Part shown: in pieces, positions 1 through 10,900 of the stretch
Layout of the letters: the number at the start of each line of letters is the position of its first letter
Numbering within the stretch: the stretch's first letter is position 1
NCBI GenBank assembly: GCA_964448105.1
Contig: CAYUVK010000014.1
Location: 1 to 64,000 of the forward strand
Reading direction: 5' to 3'
Length of the DNA: 64,000 nt
From: CAVQBP01 sp964448105
GTDB taxonomy: Bacteria > Bacteroidota > Ignavibacteria > Ignavibacteriales > Ignavibacteriaceae
Position numbers and translations under genes: made by a program
The notes under the pieces: model-generated
Told to the model about the DNA's origin: nothing
Seen by the model: only the letters and a program-made list of their open reading frames with translations
The model's database searches: none

Positions 1-993
1 GGGATCATATAAATAAGCTGTTGGAGCGGTAGCACCTTTTACGATGTACTGATAATTTATTTTTGAACCTATAGGTAATACTTCCTTAATTTTGAATATC
101 CCATCTTCATCAGGACCGGATAAAGGATCCGCACCATAATTATTAAATGCACCCTGGATAGAAACCGTGGATATACTGTCTCCGAGAAATTTTAAACTTG
201 GGCTGAAAGGATCAAATACAAATTCATAAGGTGCCGATAAAATTAAATTCGAAATAGTAAATGATGAAGAATCTGCACCTACAAATCCTTTATCATTCAT
301 AATCGACAGTTTAATTTTATGTGTTCCAAGATCAAGAGGATTGGTAACTTGATAACTAAATAAATGTTCTGTTGAATCATAATAACTTGGACTGTTTGGA
401 ATTTCTACCCCGTCAATCTCAAGTTTTATTGTAGTCATATTTAAATGACTTTTAGGACCAACTGCAATCTTTGCAGTTATTAAAGGAAGCTTCTCTTTGG
501 TAACCAATCCGTTTTTGGGTTGAAGTCTATATACAAATGGATCAGTTATATATAGAATTGAATTATTATTATCCAACGGATCATTCCTTGGATTATAAGG
601 ATCCGTTAGCCATGATGTTATTGAAGTATCTGAACCACCTATACTATAAGTAACAAACTTGTATTCATAAAATCCAGGTCCCAAATATGTATAATTTCTT
701 GCAGTATCCGGTAATAATGGAACTGTAATTGTCCAGATATTATCACCTATATTTTTCATTACAAACGGATGACGATTATAAAATTCTCCCCAATTATTAA
801 AAGATCCGTTTAATCCAATCCCGGATTCACCTGCTTGTAAAACCCTCTGCAGTTTGAATTCAATTGGAATTCCATTAACGGTATCTACTTGAGCATATAA
901 TGCGGCTTGTAATAAAATGGATAGAAATAAAAAGAGAAGATTTGATTTAATATTTATTCTTTTCTTAAAATATAGTTTAATAACCGTTCGCAT
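1..993 (-). CDS. N-terminal part of a secreted E-set/CBM48-like protein, paralogue of the GH13 enzyme at 2734-6927 (cut by window edge)
   Basis: Only the first 331 codons are present; the frame runs off the left edge without a stop. The ATG at 993 is preceded by AGGGAG, a good ribosome binding site. A hydrophobic segment at about residues 17-34 ending in AYAQ looks like a signal peptide. Two beta-sandwich segments of the glycogen-binding/E-set type follow. The first carries NGSFNNWG near residue 62 and the second QGAFNNYGADP near residue 281. Both align along their length with the same regions of the large GH13 protein, so this is very probably a second member of that family. The catalytic part, if there is one, lies outside the window. 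A terminator at 1082-1106 separates it from the upstream gene, so it probably has its own promoter. Confidence 0.85.
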   Translation of the reverse strand, partial: MRTVIKLYFKKRINIKSNLLFLFLSILLQAALYAQVDTVNGIPIEFKLQRVLQAGESGIGLNGSFNNWGEFYNRHPFVMKNIGDNIWTITVPLLPDTARNYTYLGPGFYEYKFVTYSIGGSDTSITSWLTDPYNPRNDPLDNNNSILYITDPFVYRLQPKNGLVTKEKLPLITAKIAVGPKSHLNMTTIKLEIDGVEIPNSPSYYDSTEHLFSYQVTNPLDLGTHKIKLSIMNDKGFVGADSSSFTISNLILSAPYEFVFDPFSPSLKFLGDSISTVSIQGAFNNYGADPLSGPDEDGIFKIKEVLPIGSKINYQYIVKGATAPTAYLYDP

Positions 994-1081
994 ATTACAA
1001 TCTCCCTTTTATTAATCAGTAAACGAAATCAGTAAAGAAAAAAAACAGTTCTTAAGATTGAGCACAAAAAATAAAAATATA

Positions 1082-1106
1082 AAGGGTCGCTTATTCAACG
1101 ACCCTT
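1082..1106 (-). terminator. Rho-independent terminator after the carbohydrate-binding-like gene
   Basis: Eight-bp perfect stem (AAGGGTCG/CGACCCTT) with a 9-nt loop. On the minus strand it is followed by a T-rich run (about 1060-1081). It lies 34 bp past the stop of the gene at 1140-2648 and should end the minus-strand unit before the partial gene at 1-993. Confidence 0.75.
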
Positions 1107-1139
1107 ATTTTGATCCTAAAATTCAATATTTAACAAAAA

Positions 1140-2648
1140 TTATTTCATGAGGATCATTTTCTTAGTCATAGTAAAATTATCTGCATGCAAGCTGTAGAAA
1201 TAAATTCCACTTGCAAGATTAGCCCCATCAAAAGTTGCAGTATATTTACCGGCATTTTGGAATCCCTGGAATACGGTTGCAACTTCCTGCCCGAGAACAT
1301 TATACACTTTCAAGGTAACATTACTTCCTTTAGGAAGTGTAAAACCAATTTTTGTTGTTGGGTTAAACGGATTAGGATAATTCTGGCTTAAAGTAAATTC
1401 AATCGGAACGGCAGTGGTAGCTTCTTCTTTAATTCCAGTAACTACTTGATCACCGAATTTATTAAATAATTTAATTGTACCACCGGATAAAATAAAATGA
1501 ATCAGATGATTTTCAGCAAAACCTGCTTCATTATCCATAAAGCTGGCACCGCCGTTTAATGTATCAACACCATCGAAAACTGCACTATATTTAAATTCTG
1601 CTGGTGTAACTGAACCGGAAGGAAATACCTGCTTAGTTGACCATATATTATCACCTGCAATAGAATCTCCATTAACTGCATTTCCATCATCATATAATCT
1701 TATAAGATTACCACCGGAGGCTGTATCGGAGAATAACCAGTTATTTGGCCATTTAAGAGGTAAAACTCCGCCGCCTAACCAAACACTCTTTAATCCTGTA
1801 ATTGTAGTATTGTGATACCTTTCTTTAGCACCGGTCATATTAACCCTGAAATAAACAGTATCGGGAGCCGTTGTTTGTCCGCCAACATCAATAGCGGGTA
1901 CCAATGGACCGACGACTGTATCTGCTGCCGGGAAAGAAATTGTATGGTTACCTCCTGCTTCCCAGCCGGTATTTGTAAATCTTGATTGAGGGTCTGCATG
2001 GAACTTAAATTGAATAGGGGCTCCCACATTACCAGTAAATTCAAGATCAACAGTAAATAATGTTGGATCTGCCAAATCTTGCTGTAAAAGTTTACCCGGA
2101 CCCCAATCTAACGGAGAGGTATCGCCTCTTACTTCAATCGAATCTGTAGCGGGATTAAAACCCTGATTTAACAGATTAGTCATATCTGCCTGGAATGTAA
2201 TTGTAACTGTAACACCAACTGTTGTTCTTCTATTGAAGTAAGCAAGAGGTATAGTCTGATTTGCATCTGTAGTTACAGCATATGTACGGTTAGGATCGCC
2301 TTCCCAAACATCAGAATTAGGATTACTGGGATTAGGTATTACAAATTTGTAATTGATAGTTTTACCGGAAACAGAATCCGGAAAAGGTACTGCAATAGTA
2401 TAGATCGAGTCATTAGTCTGGCTTTTTGAAAGGGCAAAATAATTATGAGCTTCTCCCCAATTCCCCTGCCCGACATATTGACCAAAATCTCCTCTTACAA
2501 CTATTGAATCAGTTGCCGGGTCGAACTGATTAAGCTGCATATAAATCCCCATATGAACCTGAAAAGTTACATTTACATCTGCAAATGAACTGCTTGTAAA
2601 AACAACCATTGACAATGCAAACACTATTGTAATTAGTCGTTTTATCAT
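1140..2648 (-). CDS. Secreted protein with three CBM/starch-binding-like repeats and a T9SS type A sorting domain
   Basis: Residues 1-23 form a signal peptide (KRLITIVFALSMVVF core, cut after SFA). Three related beta-sandwich repeats follow at about 25-125, 147-250 and 265-390. Each begins with a V-x-F-x-V/A-x-M pattern, and the first two have D-S-I-x-V-R-G-D, as in starch-binding-domain-like folds. The last 85 residues are a type IX sorting domain (NYPNPFNP near residue 418, then KVYNVLGQEV and a final TKKMILMK). No catalytic motif is seen, so the likely role is binding carbohydrate at the cell surface or as a released protein. The ATG at 2648 follows AGGAG. The gene lies just downstream of the GH13 gene on the same strand. 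The substrate is inferred from this context only. Confidence 0.8.
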   Translation of the reverse strand: MIKRLITIVFALSMVVFTSSSFADVNVTFQVHMGIYMQLNQFDPATDSIVVRGDFGQYVGQGNWGEAHNYFALSKSQTNDSIYTIAVPFPDSVSGKTINYKFVIPNPSNPNSDVWEGDPNRTYAVTTDANQTIPLAYFNRRTTVGVTVTITFQADMTNLLNQGFNPATDSIEVRGDTSPLDWGPGKLLQQDLADPTLFTVDLEFTGNVGAPIQFKFHADPQSRFTNTGWEAGGNHTISFPAADTVVGPLVPAIDVGGQTTAPDTVYFRVNMTGAKERYHNTTITGLKSVWLGGGVLPLKWPNNWLFSDTASGGNLIRLYDDGNAVNGDSIAGDNIWSTKQVFPSGSVTPAEFKYSAVFDGVDTLNGGASFMDNEAGFAENHLIHFILSGGTIKLFNKFGDQVVTGIKEEATTAVPIEFTLSQNYPNPFNPTTKIGFTLPKGSNVTLKVYNVLGQEVATVFQGFQNAGKYTATFDGANLASGIYFYSLHADNFTMTKKMILMK

Positions 2649-2733
2649 ATCATGTCTCCTTTTTTTGTTATGATAATAATTTTAATTAAAACATTTATGC
2701 CAAATTTTTTCGTTCTTCACCTCCTACATCATT

Positions 2734-5700
2734 TTACTTTAGAAAAATCATTTTTTTTGTTTCCACAAAATTTTTTACTTTCAGCAGGTATAAATAAACC
2801 CCGCTTGATACTTCTACCCCGCTATCATTTCTGCCATTCCATAAAACCGAATATTGACCAGGGGATTTTGTATCGCTCACCAATGTTTTTACCCTTTGCC
2901 CGAGAATATTATAAATGATCAATTTTACGTTTGCCATTCCCTGCCCGCCGACAGAATATTTAATTGTTGTAGTCGGATTAAAAGGATTCGGATAATTCTG
3001 ATAAAGTGAGAAGTTATTCGGGGCAACTGTATTATTATTAATTGAAGTAATTATTGTATCTGAAAAAACCAAAACAGAGGGACCATAAGCCGGAACTTCC
3101 ATATTGAAATCCGACAAATTATTTACCGGGAATCCATGATCATTTAATACATCGTTAAGATAATAATCCTTTCCAATCTGCATCTTATAATTAAGTGAAT
3201 CGAGGTTCAAATGAACACTTGTAATTCTGCCGGTAAAATTAGAAACCACTACTACACTTGATGAATCGGCACTTCTTACATATGCATACACTGAATCCGG
3301 TGAGGAGGTTATTAATTCTCTATAATCACCAACCGATAATGATTTGTAATCTCTTCTTAATGAAATTAGCTTTTTATAAAAAGGAGTAAAGTTATTCGGA
3401 TCCTGCCAGTTTATTAAACCCCGGTATGATTGTTCACCAACTTCCTGACCGGCATAAATCATTGGTAATCCGGGCATAGTAAGTAAAATTGAAGCAGCTA
3501 ATTTTGTTTCATCAATATTATACTGTGAAATAAATCTTGCCTGATCATGATTTTCTATATAACGGAACGGTATTAAATAAGAAGGATAACTGGCCGGTAA
3601 ATAAGAAGCTATTGTAGCTTCAAAATCTGATAACATACTATTGTTTGAAATAGCATTTTTAATATCATCAAAGAAAGAGTAATCATAACCGCTGTCAAAT
3701 TTTTTATCAAAATAATTAAGATTAGATGCATTGAGTTCACCAAGCAGCAGGATATCCGGTTTAATCGTTTTTAACTCTTTTCTAAACTGCTGCCAAAAAT
3801 CGGAACCACCCGGATGTAAATCATTTACTTCGGCAGCGGCATCGCATCTAAATCCGTCGATATTATAGTTTTCAACCCAGAATTTTGCTGCAGTAATAAA
3901 ATAATCCCTGTTAAGCTGCAACTCATAATTAATAAATGGAAGATCTGTCCAGGTATATAAATACTTATATGTTCCGTCTGGATTCCACTTGTAAAAATAA
4001 TAATATGGAGAATGTGAACCATACTTAAATGCATCAAGCATAAAAGGATGAATGTTCGAAGTGTGATCAACAACGTAATCAAGTATTACTTTAAATCCTT
4101 TGGCATGAGCTGAATCTATAAAAGTTTTAAAATCATTTAAATTTCCGTAAGCCGGATTAATACTAAAGTAATCGGATATTGCATAACCTGGCTGACTTGG
4201 AGAAAGAGGCGGACCCGGGTAAATCGGCATTAACCAAATTGTATTTACCCCCAAAGATTTAATATAAGAAAGCCGTGTAGTAACAGCTCTTAAATTACCA
4301 TCCAAGCTCAAAGTTCTTACAAATATTTCATAAATCCTTGCCGAATCGATCCATTCTGCATGCCATGCATCAAGATCGGGAAAATAAGTACCCGATGAAT
4401 CAACTATTAAAGCAATTCTTTCAAATGATGAATCTTTTGAAGTGGAACATTTTAAGGTATAAAAATATTCACCATGTTTTTGAGGTATGGAAAATGAAGT
4501 TGATGATGATGCTGAACTACTGAAAGAGATCTGCTCAGGGTTTTTCAAATCCTGGAGCCATTTAAATGATTCATTAAGCTGATCAATATTAGTAGATCCG
4601 CCGGCATTTAAGGAAACTGTTGTGGAATTAATATTCTTTACAATATCAATATTCGGTTTATGATTTATTATTCTATTAAAGAATACTTTAGTACTATAAC
4701 TTTTTAAGTTCTGATTGTAATTCGCATAAGCCTGTAATTCATTTATTCCTTCCGAAAGAGTTATATCTGCAAATGCCGTATCATTGGAAAAGTTTAAATT
4801 ATATTGATCGGCATTTACTATTAGTATACCCGAAGAAACAGAAGAATCACTGCATGCTACATAAACCCGAATAGAATCATCCCACCTGATATTTCCTCCG
4901 TCCGTAAGAATATTGACATACGGTTTGGAAGCCAATTCAGCAGAGATATCCTGGGGATGTATAAATTGAACTCCTCTTAAATTTGATGAAAGTTTTACAT
5001 ATCTTGAACCGCCGTAGTTAAAAGAGAAATTGTAATTGGAGAGATTTCTTTTTTCAATTGAATTATTATAAAAGAAAGCTGCATCATAAATATTCGGAGA
5101 TTCAGAGAAAAGAGATCCGCCGTTGCTTTGAGGGACTTTCCACCCGCCGTTTGTATTTCCTAAATATGAATAAGCTAAAAAGTACCATCCTTTTGTAAAG
5201 CTTCCTGCAATATTTTCGATTAAAGATAACGGTAATTTAAATTTGAAAGTTCCTGTACTTTCAACATCAGTATTAATTGTTATACTATCTATTGAAGAAG
5301 ATAAATTCAGATCATTAAATATTTTATTTGTATAAGAGGATTTTTGAACTGAATTGGGAGGAGTTAAAATGAAGAATACACCTTTGTTTGAAATATCCGG
5401 AATCTGAATACCTGCTTTATCGGGAGCATTATCTAAAGAACCATTAAGTGAATTAACAATTTCAAATCCCAAACGCGTATAATCTGAAACCATAGCAAAT
5501 GAAACCGCGAATATTAATGAATCGTTTGCTGCATTTGAGTTAACTGTAATTTCTTTGATATCTGCGGAACCCTGTGCGCTAAAAGAAGGGTATGTATAAT
5601 TGCCGGGTCCATTATCATCATTATCTTCATCTACATAATGATAGCCGGAATTTGAGGCATAGCTTCCAAAGGTCATCATATATTGAGTCTGAATTCCCGA

Positions 5701-6927
5701 AGTATCAGCGCCAACAAATTTTAGTTGATGTCTGCCTTCGGTTGCAGCAAACGGAATACATTTTATATCGACTCCCCGGTCAATTGAATCTATTGAAGAT
5801 ATTGATACCGGTGATCCATCAAGGAAAATTTCAATTGAATTTTTATCTATGGCATAATTTGAATCGCTAACAATTAAATGTGCATCAACTGATAAATTTT
5901 CTCCCGGAATAAATAATTGACTCTGCCTTGGAAATAATACTTCAAAGTGAGGCGCCGGGTTTACACGCTTAATTGCAACAGTTCCAAAATCCTTCTCCAT
6001 AATAGGATTGTCAGGATCGTTTATATACTGCCCGCCGTTTATTATATATTGATAAATATTAGGAGTTCCGATGTTTAATGGAGTTGTAAATGTATAAACT
6101 CCGTCACTATCCGGTCCGAACATCGGGTCTGCACCAAGGTTATTGAACGTTCCTTTTATCTCAACTTTATTTATATCACCAACTAGTTTAAGATTAGGAG
6201 AAAGAGGATCAAATACAAAAGTATAAGGTGCAGAAATTATTTCATTAACTATATTAAATGTTGATTTAAGATCTGCAGATGAACCGCTGTTATTCTGGAC
6301 CGATAATTCCACAGTGTGCTGCTTTGTAATTAAAGCGTTAGCAGGAGTATAAGAAAATATGCGAGAAGTAGAGTCAAAATATTGCTGTGCATTCGAAACA
6401 GGATTGTTATCAATTAAAAAGCTTAAGGATGAAAGCTTAATGGAAGATGAAGTTGTCCAGGAAATCTTTGCGGTTATGTCAGGTGTACGGTTATTAGTTG
6501 AAGTATTATTTAACGGAAGTAAATAATAAATCATCGGATCAGTAACATTTAATCTGCTGTTATTATAAGGTCCGCCGTAATCGGAATTAAGAGGATCTGT
6601 AATCCAAGTTGATACACTTGTATCGCCGGAAGCGCTTACATTATAGGTAACAAACTTATATTCATATTTCCCTTGTGGTATAAGCTTAGTTACTTTCCAT
6701 ATGTTATTACCAGTATCCTGCATAGGAATTAAATGCTTATTATTTCCTGTCCCATCGGGGTTATTTCCCCAATTATTAAATGAACCGTTTACTCCCACTC
6801 CAACTTCAGGAGACCTTAAAATTTTATAAAATTCGAATTCTACTGGAACCAATGAAGAATCTGTTTGCCCAAGCAGAATAAAAGGATAACCTATCCCTAA
6901 TAAGAGATTTAAAAATATTTTTTTCAC
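2734..6927 (-). CDS. Secreted GH13 alpha-amylase-family enzyme with N-terminal E-set domains and T9SS sorting domain
   Basis: This 1,397-residue enzyme should hydrolyse alpha-glucans outside the cell. Residues 1-20 are a signal peptide. Two E-set/CBM48-like domains are visible, with NGSFNNWG near residue 48 and KGTFNNLGADP near residue 260. A long middle region of beta-type sequence follows. The GH13 barrel covers about 870-1260 and shows all four conserved regions: DYVVDHTS (about 951), GFRCDAAAEV (nucleophile Asp about 1026), LLGELNAS (acid/base Glu about 1062) and ENHDQ (Asp about 1120). The C-terminus is a type IX sorting domain (NYPNPFNP, ending TKKMIFLK). The start codon is GTG at 6927 and directly abuts the TAA of the PorV-like gene, which suggests translational coupling. 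It is about twice the length of an ordinary amylase because of the added domains. Exact bond and substrate specificity cannot be read from the sequence. Confidence 0.9.
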   Translation of the reverse strand: MKKIFLNLLLGIGYPFILLGQTDSSLVPVEFEFYKILRSPEVGVGVNGSFNNWGNNPDGTGNNKHLIPMQDTGNNIWKVTKLIPQGKYEYKFVTYNVSASGDTSVSTWITDPLNSDYGGPYNNSRLNVTDPMIYYLLPLNNTSTNNRTPDITAKISWTTSSSIKLSSLSFLIDNNPVSNAQQYFDSTSRIFSYTPANALITKQHTVELSVQNNSGSSADLKSTFNIVNEIISAPYTFVFDPLSPNLKLVGDINKVEIKGTFNNLGADPMFGPDSDGVYTFTTPLNIGTPNIYQYIINGGQYINDPDNPIMEKDFGTVAIKRVNPAPHFEVLFPRQSQLFIPGENLSVDAHLIVSDSNYAIDKNSIEIFLDGSPVSISSIDSIDRGVDIKCIPFAATEGRHQLKFVGADTSGIQTQYMMTFGSYASNSGYHYVDEDNDDNGPGNYTYPSFSAQGSADIKEITVNSNAANDSLIFAVSFAMVSDYTRLGFEIVNSLNGSLDNAPDKAGIQIPDISNKGVFFILTPPNSVQKSSYTNKIFNDLNLSSSIDSITINTDVESTGTFKFKLPLSLIENIAGSFTKGWYFLAYSYLGNTNGGWKVPQSNGGSLFSESPNIYDAAFFYNNSIEKRNLSNYNFSFNYGGSRYVKLSSNLRGVQFIHPQDISAELASKPYVNILTDGGNIRWDDSIRVYVACSDSSVSSGILIVNADQYNLNFSNDTAFADITLSEGINELQAYANYNQNLKSYSTKVFFNRIINHKPNIDIVKNINSTTVSLNAGGSTNIDQLNESFKWLQDLKNPEQISFSSSASSSTSFSIPQKHGEYFYTLKCSTSKDSSFERIALIVDSSGTYFPDLDAWHAEWIDSARIYEIFVRTLSLDGNLRAVTTRLSYIKSLGVNTIWLMPIYPGPPLSPSQPGYAISDYFSINPAYGNLNDFKTFIDSAHAKGFKVILDYVVDHTSNIHPFMLDAFKYGSHSPYYYFYKWNPDGTYKYLYTWTDLPFINYELQLNRDYFITAAKFWVENYNIDGFRCDAAAEVNDLHPGGSDFWQQFRKELKTIKPDILLLGELNASNLNYFDKKFDSGYDYSFFDDIKNAISNNSMLSDFEATIASYLPASYPSYLIPFRYIENHDQARFISQYNIDETKLAASILLTMPGLPMIYAGQEVGEQSYRGLINWQDPNNFTPFYKKLISLRRDYKSLSVGDYRELITSSPDSVYAYVRSADSSSVVVVSNFTGRITSVHLNLDSLNYKMQIGKDYYLNDVLNDHGFPVNNLSDFNMEVPAYGPSVLVFSDTIITSINNNTVAPNNFSLYQNYPNPFNPTTTIKYSVGGQGMANVKLIIYNILGQRVKTLVSDTKSPGQYSVLWNGRNDSGVEVSSGVYLYLLKVKNFVETKKMIFLK

Positions 6928-7935
6928 TTAAAAACTAACCGACAAAGCAAATTTTTGAATATTATTCAACTTACCATAAGATTCATATGCATAATCCAAG
7001 TTCAATCTTAAATTCAAAAGCAATTCATAACTTAAACCGAATCCAAACGTAAGACCTTCTTCATTTTCCGGAATACCTATGGATTTATATCCAACCCTTG
7101 CATAAATTGTATTATTCCATTCATACTGAGCTCCAACATTTGCACTCTGTGCATTATCATTTGGATGAAGAGCATCTACCGCAAGAGTAACTCTATTATC
7201 TTCGGTACTTAAAACATCCATAGATAGTCCGATTCTGAAAAGCAATGGTAAAGGATAACTATCGGTAAAATATTCCGCGGGAATTTTGCTGTTCGCTCCC
7301 GCTTTTGATTCATCGGGATTATGAGTTATATAAAGATCTTCACCGCTCATTCTCATATCGGTTCCGAAATTTGATATTTCCATCCCGATCTTCATATCAT
7401 TAAAAGGAGTTATATATAAGAGGCCGGCATCAAGGGCGAAACCGGTTGCCGATTCATGCCATATTTGCTGCATAATCATTTTAGCTGTACCGCCAATAGA
7501 AAACCTGTCTGATAAATTCCGGGAATATGTCAGACCCATTGCAATATCTTTTGCACTCCATTCTTCTCCCGTTCCGTCAGGCATTTGGATTGTAGTAACC
7601 CTTTCACTGCCGTAATCGAGGTAAGTTACACTTACTCCAACTGCATTGTTTTCGTCAAATGCTACAACTCCGCCAAAATAATTATAACTGGTACTTATTA
7701 AATAATTAGTATGTTCTACAAGGATTTCGGTTTTTCCTCTCCGGGATATACCCGAAGGATTCCAATAAAGTGCAGAAGGATCATCTGCTACTGCAACAAA
7801 AGCTCCTCCCATTCCAATTGCTTTGGGCCCGGCACCTATTCCGAGGAAAGGAGCAGCTGTTGTTCCAACTTTATCTTGACCATAAGTCATTCCAATTAGA
7901 AATAAAAAGATAAAAAACAATAAAAATTTCTTCAT
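6928..7935 (-). CDS. PorV/PorQ-family outer-membrane protein (T9SS-associated)
   Basis: This is a 335-residue predicted outer-membrane beta-barrel of the PorV/PorQ (UPF0164) family. The signal peptide is at 1-19 (ending TYGQ). The family hallmark follows: AAPFLGIGAGPKAIGMGG and then DDPSALYWNPSG. The C-terminus ends in an aromatic residue (FALSVSF), typical of barrel proteins. PorV is the type IX secretion component that carries sorting-domain cargo to the attachment complex. This copy sits between two large secreted proteins and is probably dedicated to this locus. The ATG at 7935 is preceded by AGAGG, and its stop abuts the GTG of the GH13 gene. It could be a PorV-like paralogue rather than the main PorV of the cell. 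Confidence 0.85.
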   Translation of the reverse strand: MKKFLLFFIFLFLIGMTYGQDKVGTTAAPFLGIGAGPKAIGMGGAFVAVADDPSALYWNPSGISRRGKTEILVEHTNYLISTSYNYFGGVVAFDENNAVGVSVTYLDYGSERVTTIQMPDGTGEEWSAKDIAMGLTYSRNLSDRFSIGGTAKMIMQQIWHESATGFALDAGLLYITPFNDMKIGMEISNFGTDMRMSGEDLYITHNPDESKAGANSKIPAEYFTDSYPLPLLFRIGLSMDVLSTEDNRVTLAVDALHPNDNAQSANVGAQYEWNNTIYARVGYKSIGIPENEEGLTFGFGLSYELLLNLRLNLDYAYESYGKLNNIQKFALSVSF

Positions 7936-7944
7936 AAAAACCTC

Positions 7945-10900
7945 TTACTTTATAATAGCGAGTTTGCCGGTTTTTTGTCCAATACCGGGAACATCCACAA
8001 GATAAAAGTATACACCGTAAGCAACATCAATGTTTTCCCTGCTTCTTAAATCCCAATCGACAGTTCCGTCATTTATGCTTTGATTCGGATCCATTTCAAG
8101 CTTTTTTACTAATTCTCCTCTTACTGTATAGATATAAATAGTTGAGTTTTTAGGTAAATGTATAAATGAAATCTTTCTGTCGCCTCTTCCGCTGGTTATT
8201 GTAGGCGGCAGAGGAGGTTCCTGTGAAGTTGCCGCAAGATATGGGTTCGGCACTACTCTTATATTATCTAACTGTGCCGATGCAAGACCGTTCTCAACTT
8301 TTGCACTCTTTGTAGTAATTTCAAGTACATCTTGACTGGAGAATGGTTTTGTTACCCTGACTTTTAATGTGTCACCTGCTGTTGGCTGGTAGCTTGCAGT
8401 ATCAGCCCCTGAAGTTTGCAGCAGCCATGTAATGATCGTTGTGTCTTTTCCGGCTGCAGTCTTTGTATCCTGCAGAAGGATTATTCTATCAAGCGATGAA
8501 AACATATTTTTTATTCCAGCATCGAGGTAAGCATAAGAAACCTGCTCTCCCGTTACTGCATCATAAATTCTAAAGTTTGAATTTGTCTGGGGAATATTAT
8601 AAGGACTATTATTATAAGTTATAGTCAGCGCTGTCGATGTATCAGCAGGAGTGTGGCTTGCATCAAAGACTAAATTATAATCTCTCGGGTAAGCTATGCC
8701 TTTTTCTGTAACATTAGCTAAAGAAAATGTTCCGAATGATAAGATATAATCTTTTTTAGGATGTTCTTTATTCCATTTAGATAAAGCGGTATCAATTTTT
8801 ACTTTCCAGTCGTTTTCTACATTTAGATATACTCCATCAAATAAATATTTATCTCTGTCACCTACAAGCGTATCTTTAGATGAAAGAGGTGCCTGCAAAA
8901 TTGTATCGGGAATACTAGGATTTGTATAATCTATAACAGAATATGACTGCGTTAAAGGTACATAGCTTTGTATTTTATCCTTAAATGTAACCCGGTATGT
9001 TTTATCTTTAACATTATTTGGATTGACAACATTTAAATAAACCTTACCTGTACCAAAAACAGAAGTTCCGGGTGCATGACCAAGTAAACTAGGGGCTTGG
9101 GGACCAACATATCCTGCTACAGTACTTCGTGGAACTATATACCCGGTATTAACATCGGTACTTACAGTTCCATTACTGTTTACGGTAATAAATTTTGGAT
9201 CTTCGGCTGGATAAAAATTATTACTTGCATCACCTGAAGTATAAGCAGTCACAGCATAAAAATATCTTTGACCATTCTCGAGCTTTGTATCCACAAAAGA
9301 ATGTACCAAGCCCGAGTTGCTGCCAAGATAAAATCTCGGCAGTTCCGCTAGGTCTTGAGTAGCTGGTACAAAATAACCTGAAATGCTATCCTTTAAATCA
9401 AAAGTGGCGATAGGTTCACCCCCGCCTTCGGTAAATCCTGGATCCGTAGAACGGTATATTTTATATCCCTGGAATGATACATAACCTTCGGCTTTGCTAT
9501 CCCAAATCAACGTAACTTGTTTATCGCCCGGAACTATTTTTAATGTGGGTTTGGGAGGTGGTTTAAGAAAATCATAATTCGAATTATAAATCTTTTGTGC
9601 GATTTTTTTATTCTTGAATATATGGTTACTATCGGCTCCAAAAACAAGTGCTAATGAAAAGCGTTCTGTTCGATCGGTAAGAAGAGGAAAATAGCCTGAA
9701 GAATAAATAAAATCTCCATCCTGCGGTAATAAAGGAATAACATCAAAATACCCCGGTTTCATTCTATTCCAGAGGATTTCATTATTATTCATTGGAGGAG
9801 ATGCAGTCTGGTTAAAAAAGTTAAAGCTTGTTAATCCAATCTGGTCAGATTCATTAACATCGGTTTTATCAAAATGAGGTTCACCTAAGGTAGGCATCCC
9901 ATCACCTTCTCCGGGATCTTTTGTATCAGCAATTCCATCTGCCCCGATATCATCTTTCGCCGGATTCCAATCTCCGTTTTCATCACCTGACCAGTGACTT
10001 TTTACTATTGCCGGATATCTACCTGTAACAGGATCAGGTGTTTGGCTATAATCCGGAACATATCCTGAAACTATTTCGCCGGGACCGCTATCTCTGCGTT
10101 CATCAGTAAGTGTACTATTTTCTCCTGCACTGGTAAAGTAATTATGATATGCCAATGGTCTTGTTTCGGTTTTTATTACTATTCCGGTAGAACTTTGAAA
10201 AATTCTTTGGTAATGTAAGTCATGATTTTCATCGACTATACCGTTTAGATTGTCGTCTAATCCATTATTAATAATTTCAGTTAATGTAACACCATCGTAA
10301 ATTTTATATGATTGACCGAGTGAATAAACTACAACTGTATCTGTAGAACTGTGAAGTAATGTATCAAGAGAGACAATTGTTCTTTCATATGTTGTAGGAT
10401 TGATTAAGATTATTTTATTGTCAGGCCAACTTGGATTGGTACCGGGATTAGTTCTTGATAGGGTACGTGTTGAAACATATGCTTTTAATGATGAACTGAA
10501 CTGGAAATCATTTTGGGTGAATACAGGAGCATTTGGATCAACCTGATCATTATCGTTATCGATTGCATCGAAACCATTTCCCGGACTTTCCAGGTAGGCA
10601 TAACCTGCAAATCCTATTTTAGTCCTTACTCCGGGTAAAACCTGATCAATTGGTATCCAGAGAGGATCTGCAGTAGCATCATCATTATCCCATGTATACG
10701 TTAAATTGTTATTAAGATCAAAATATCCTAAATCATCCCTGCAATCAACATAAGTTTGTCCAACATCTCCGACACATCCTCCAACTACTTCACCGAAAAC
10801 AACTTTATTATAATTAGTTGTTCCGATATTGGTTATATCATAAAGCCAGAAAAGAACATCCTGGGCTTGAATTTGAGCCCACTGCATTCCTCTTACACTT

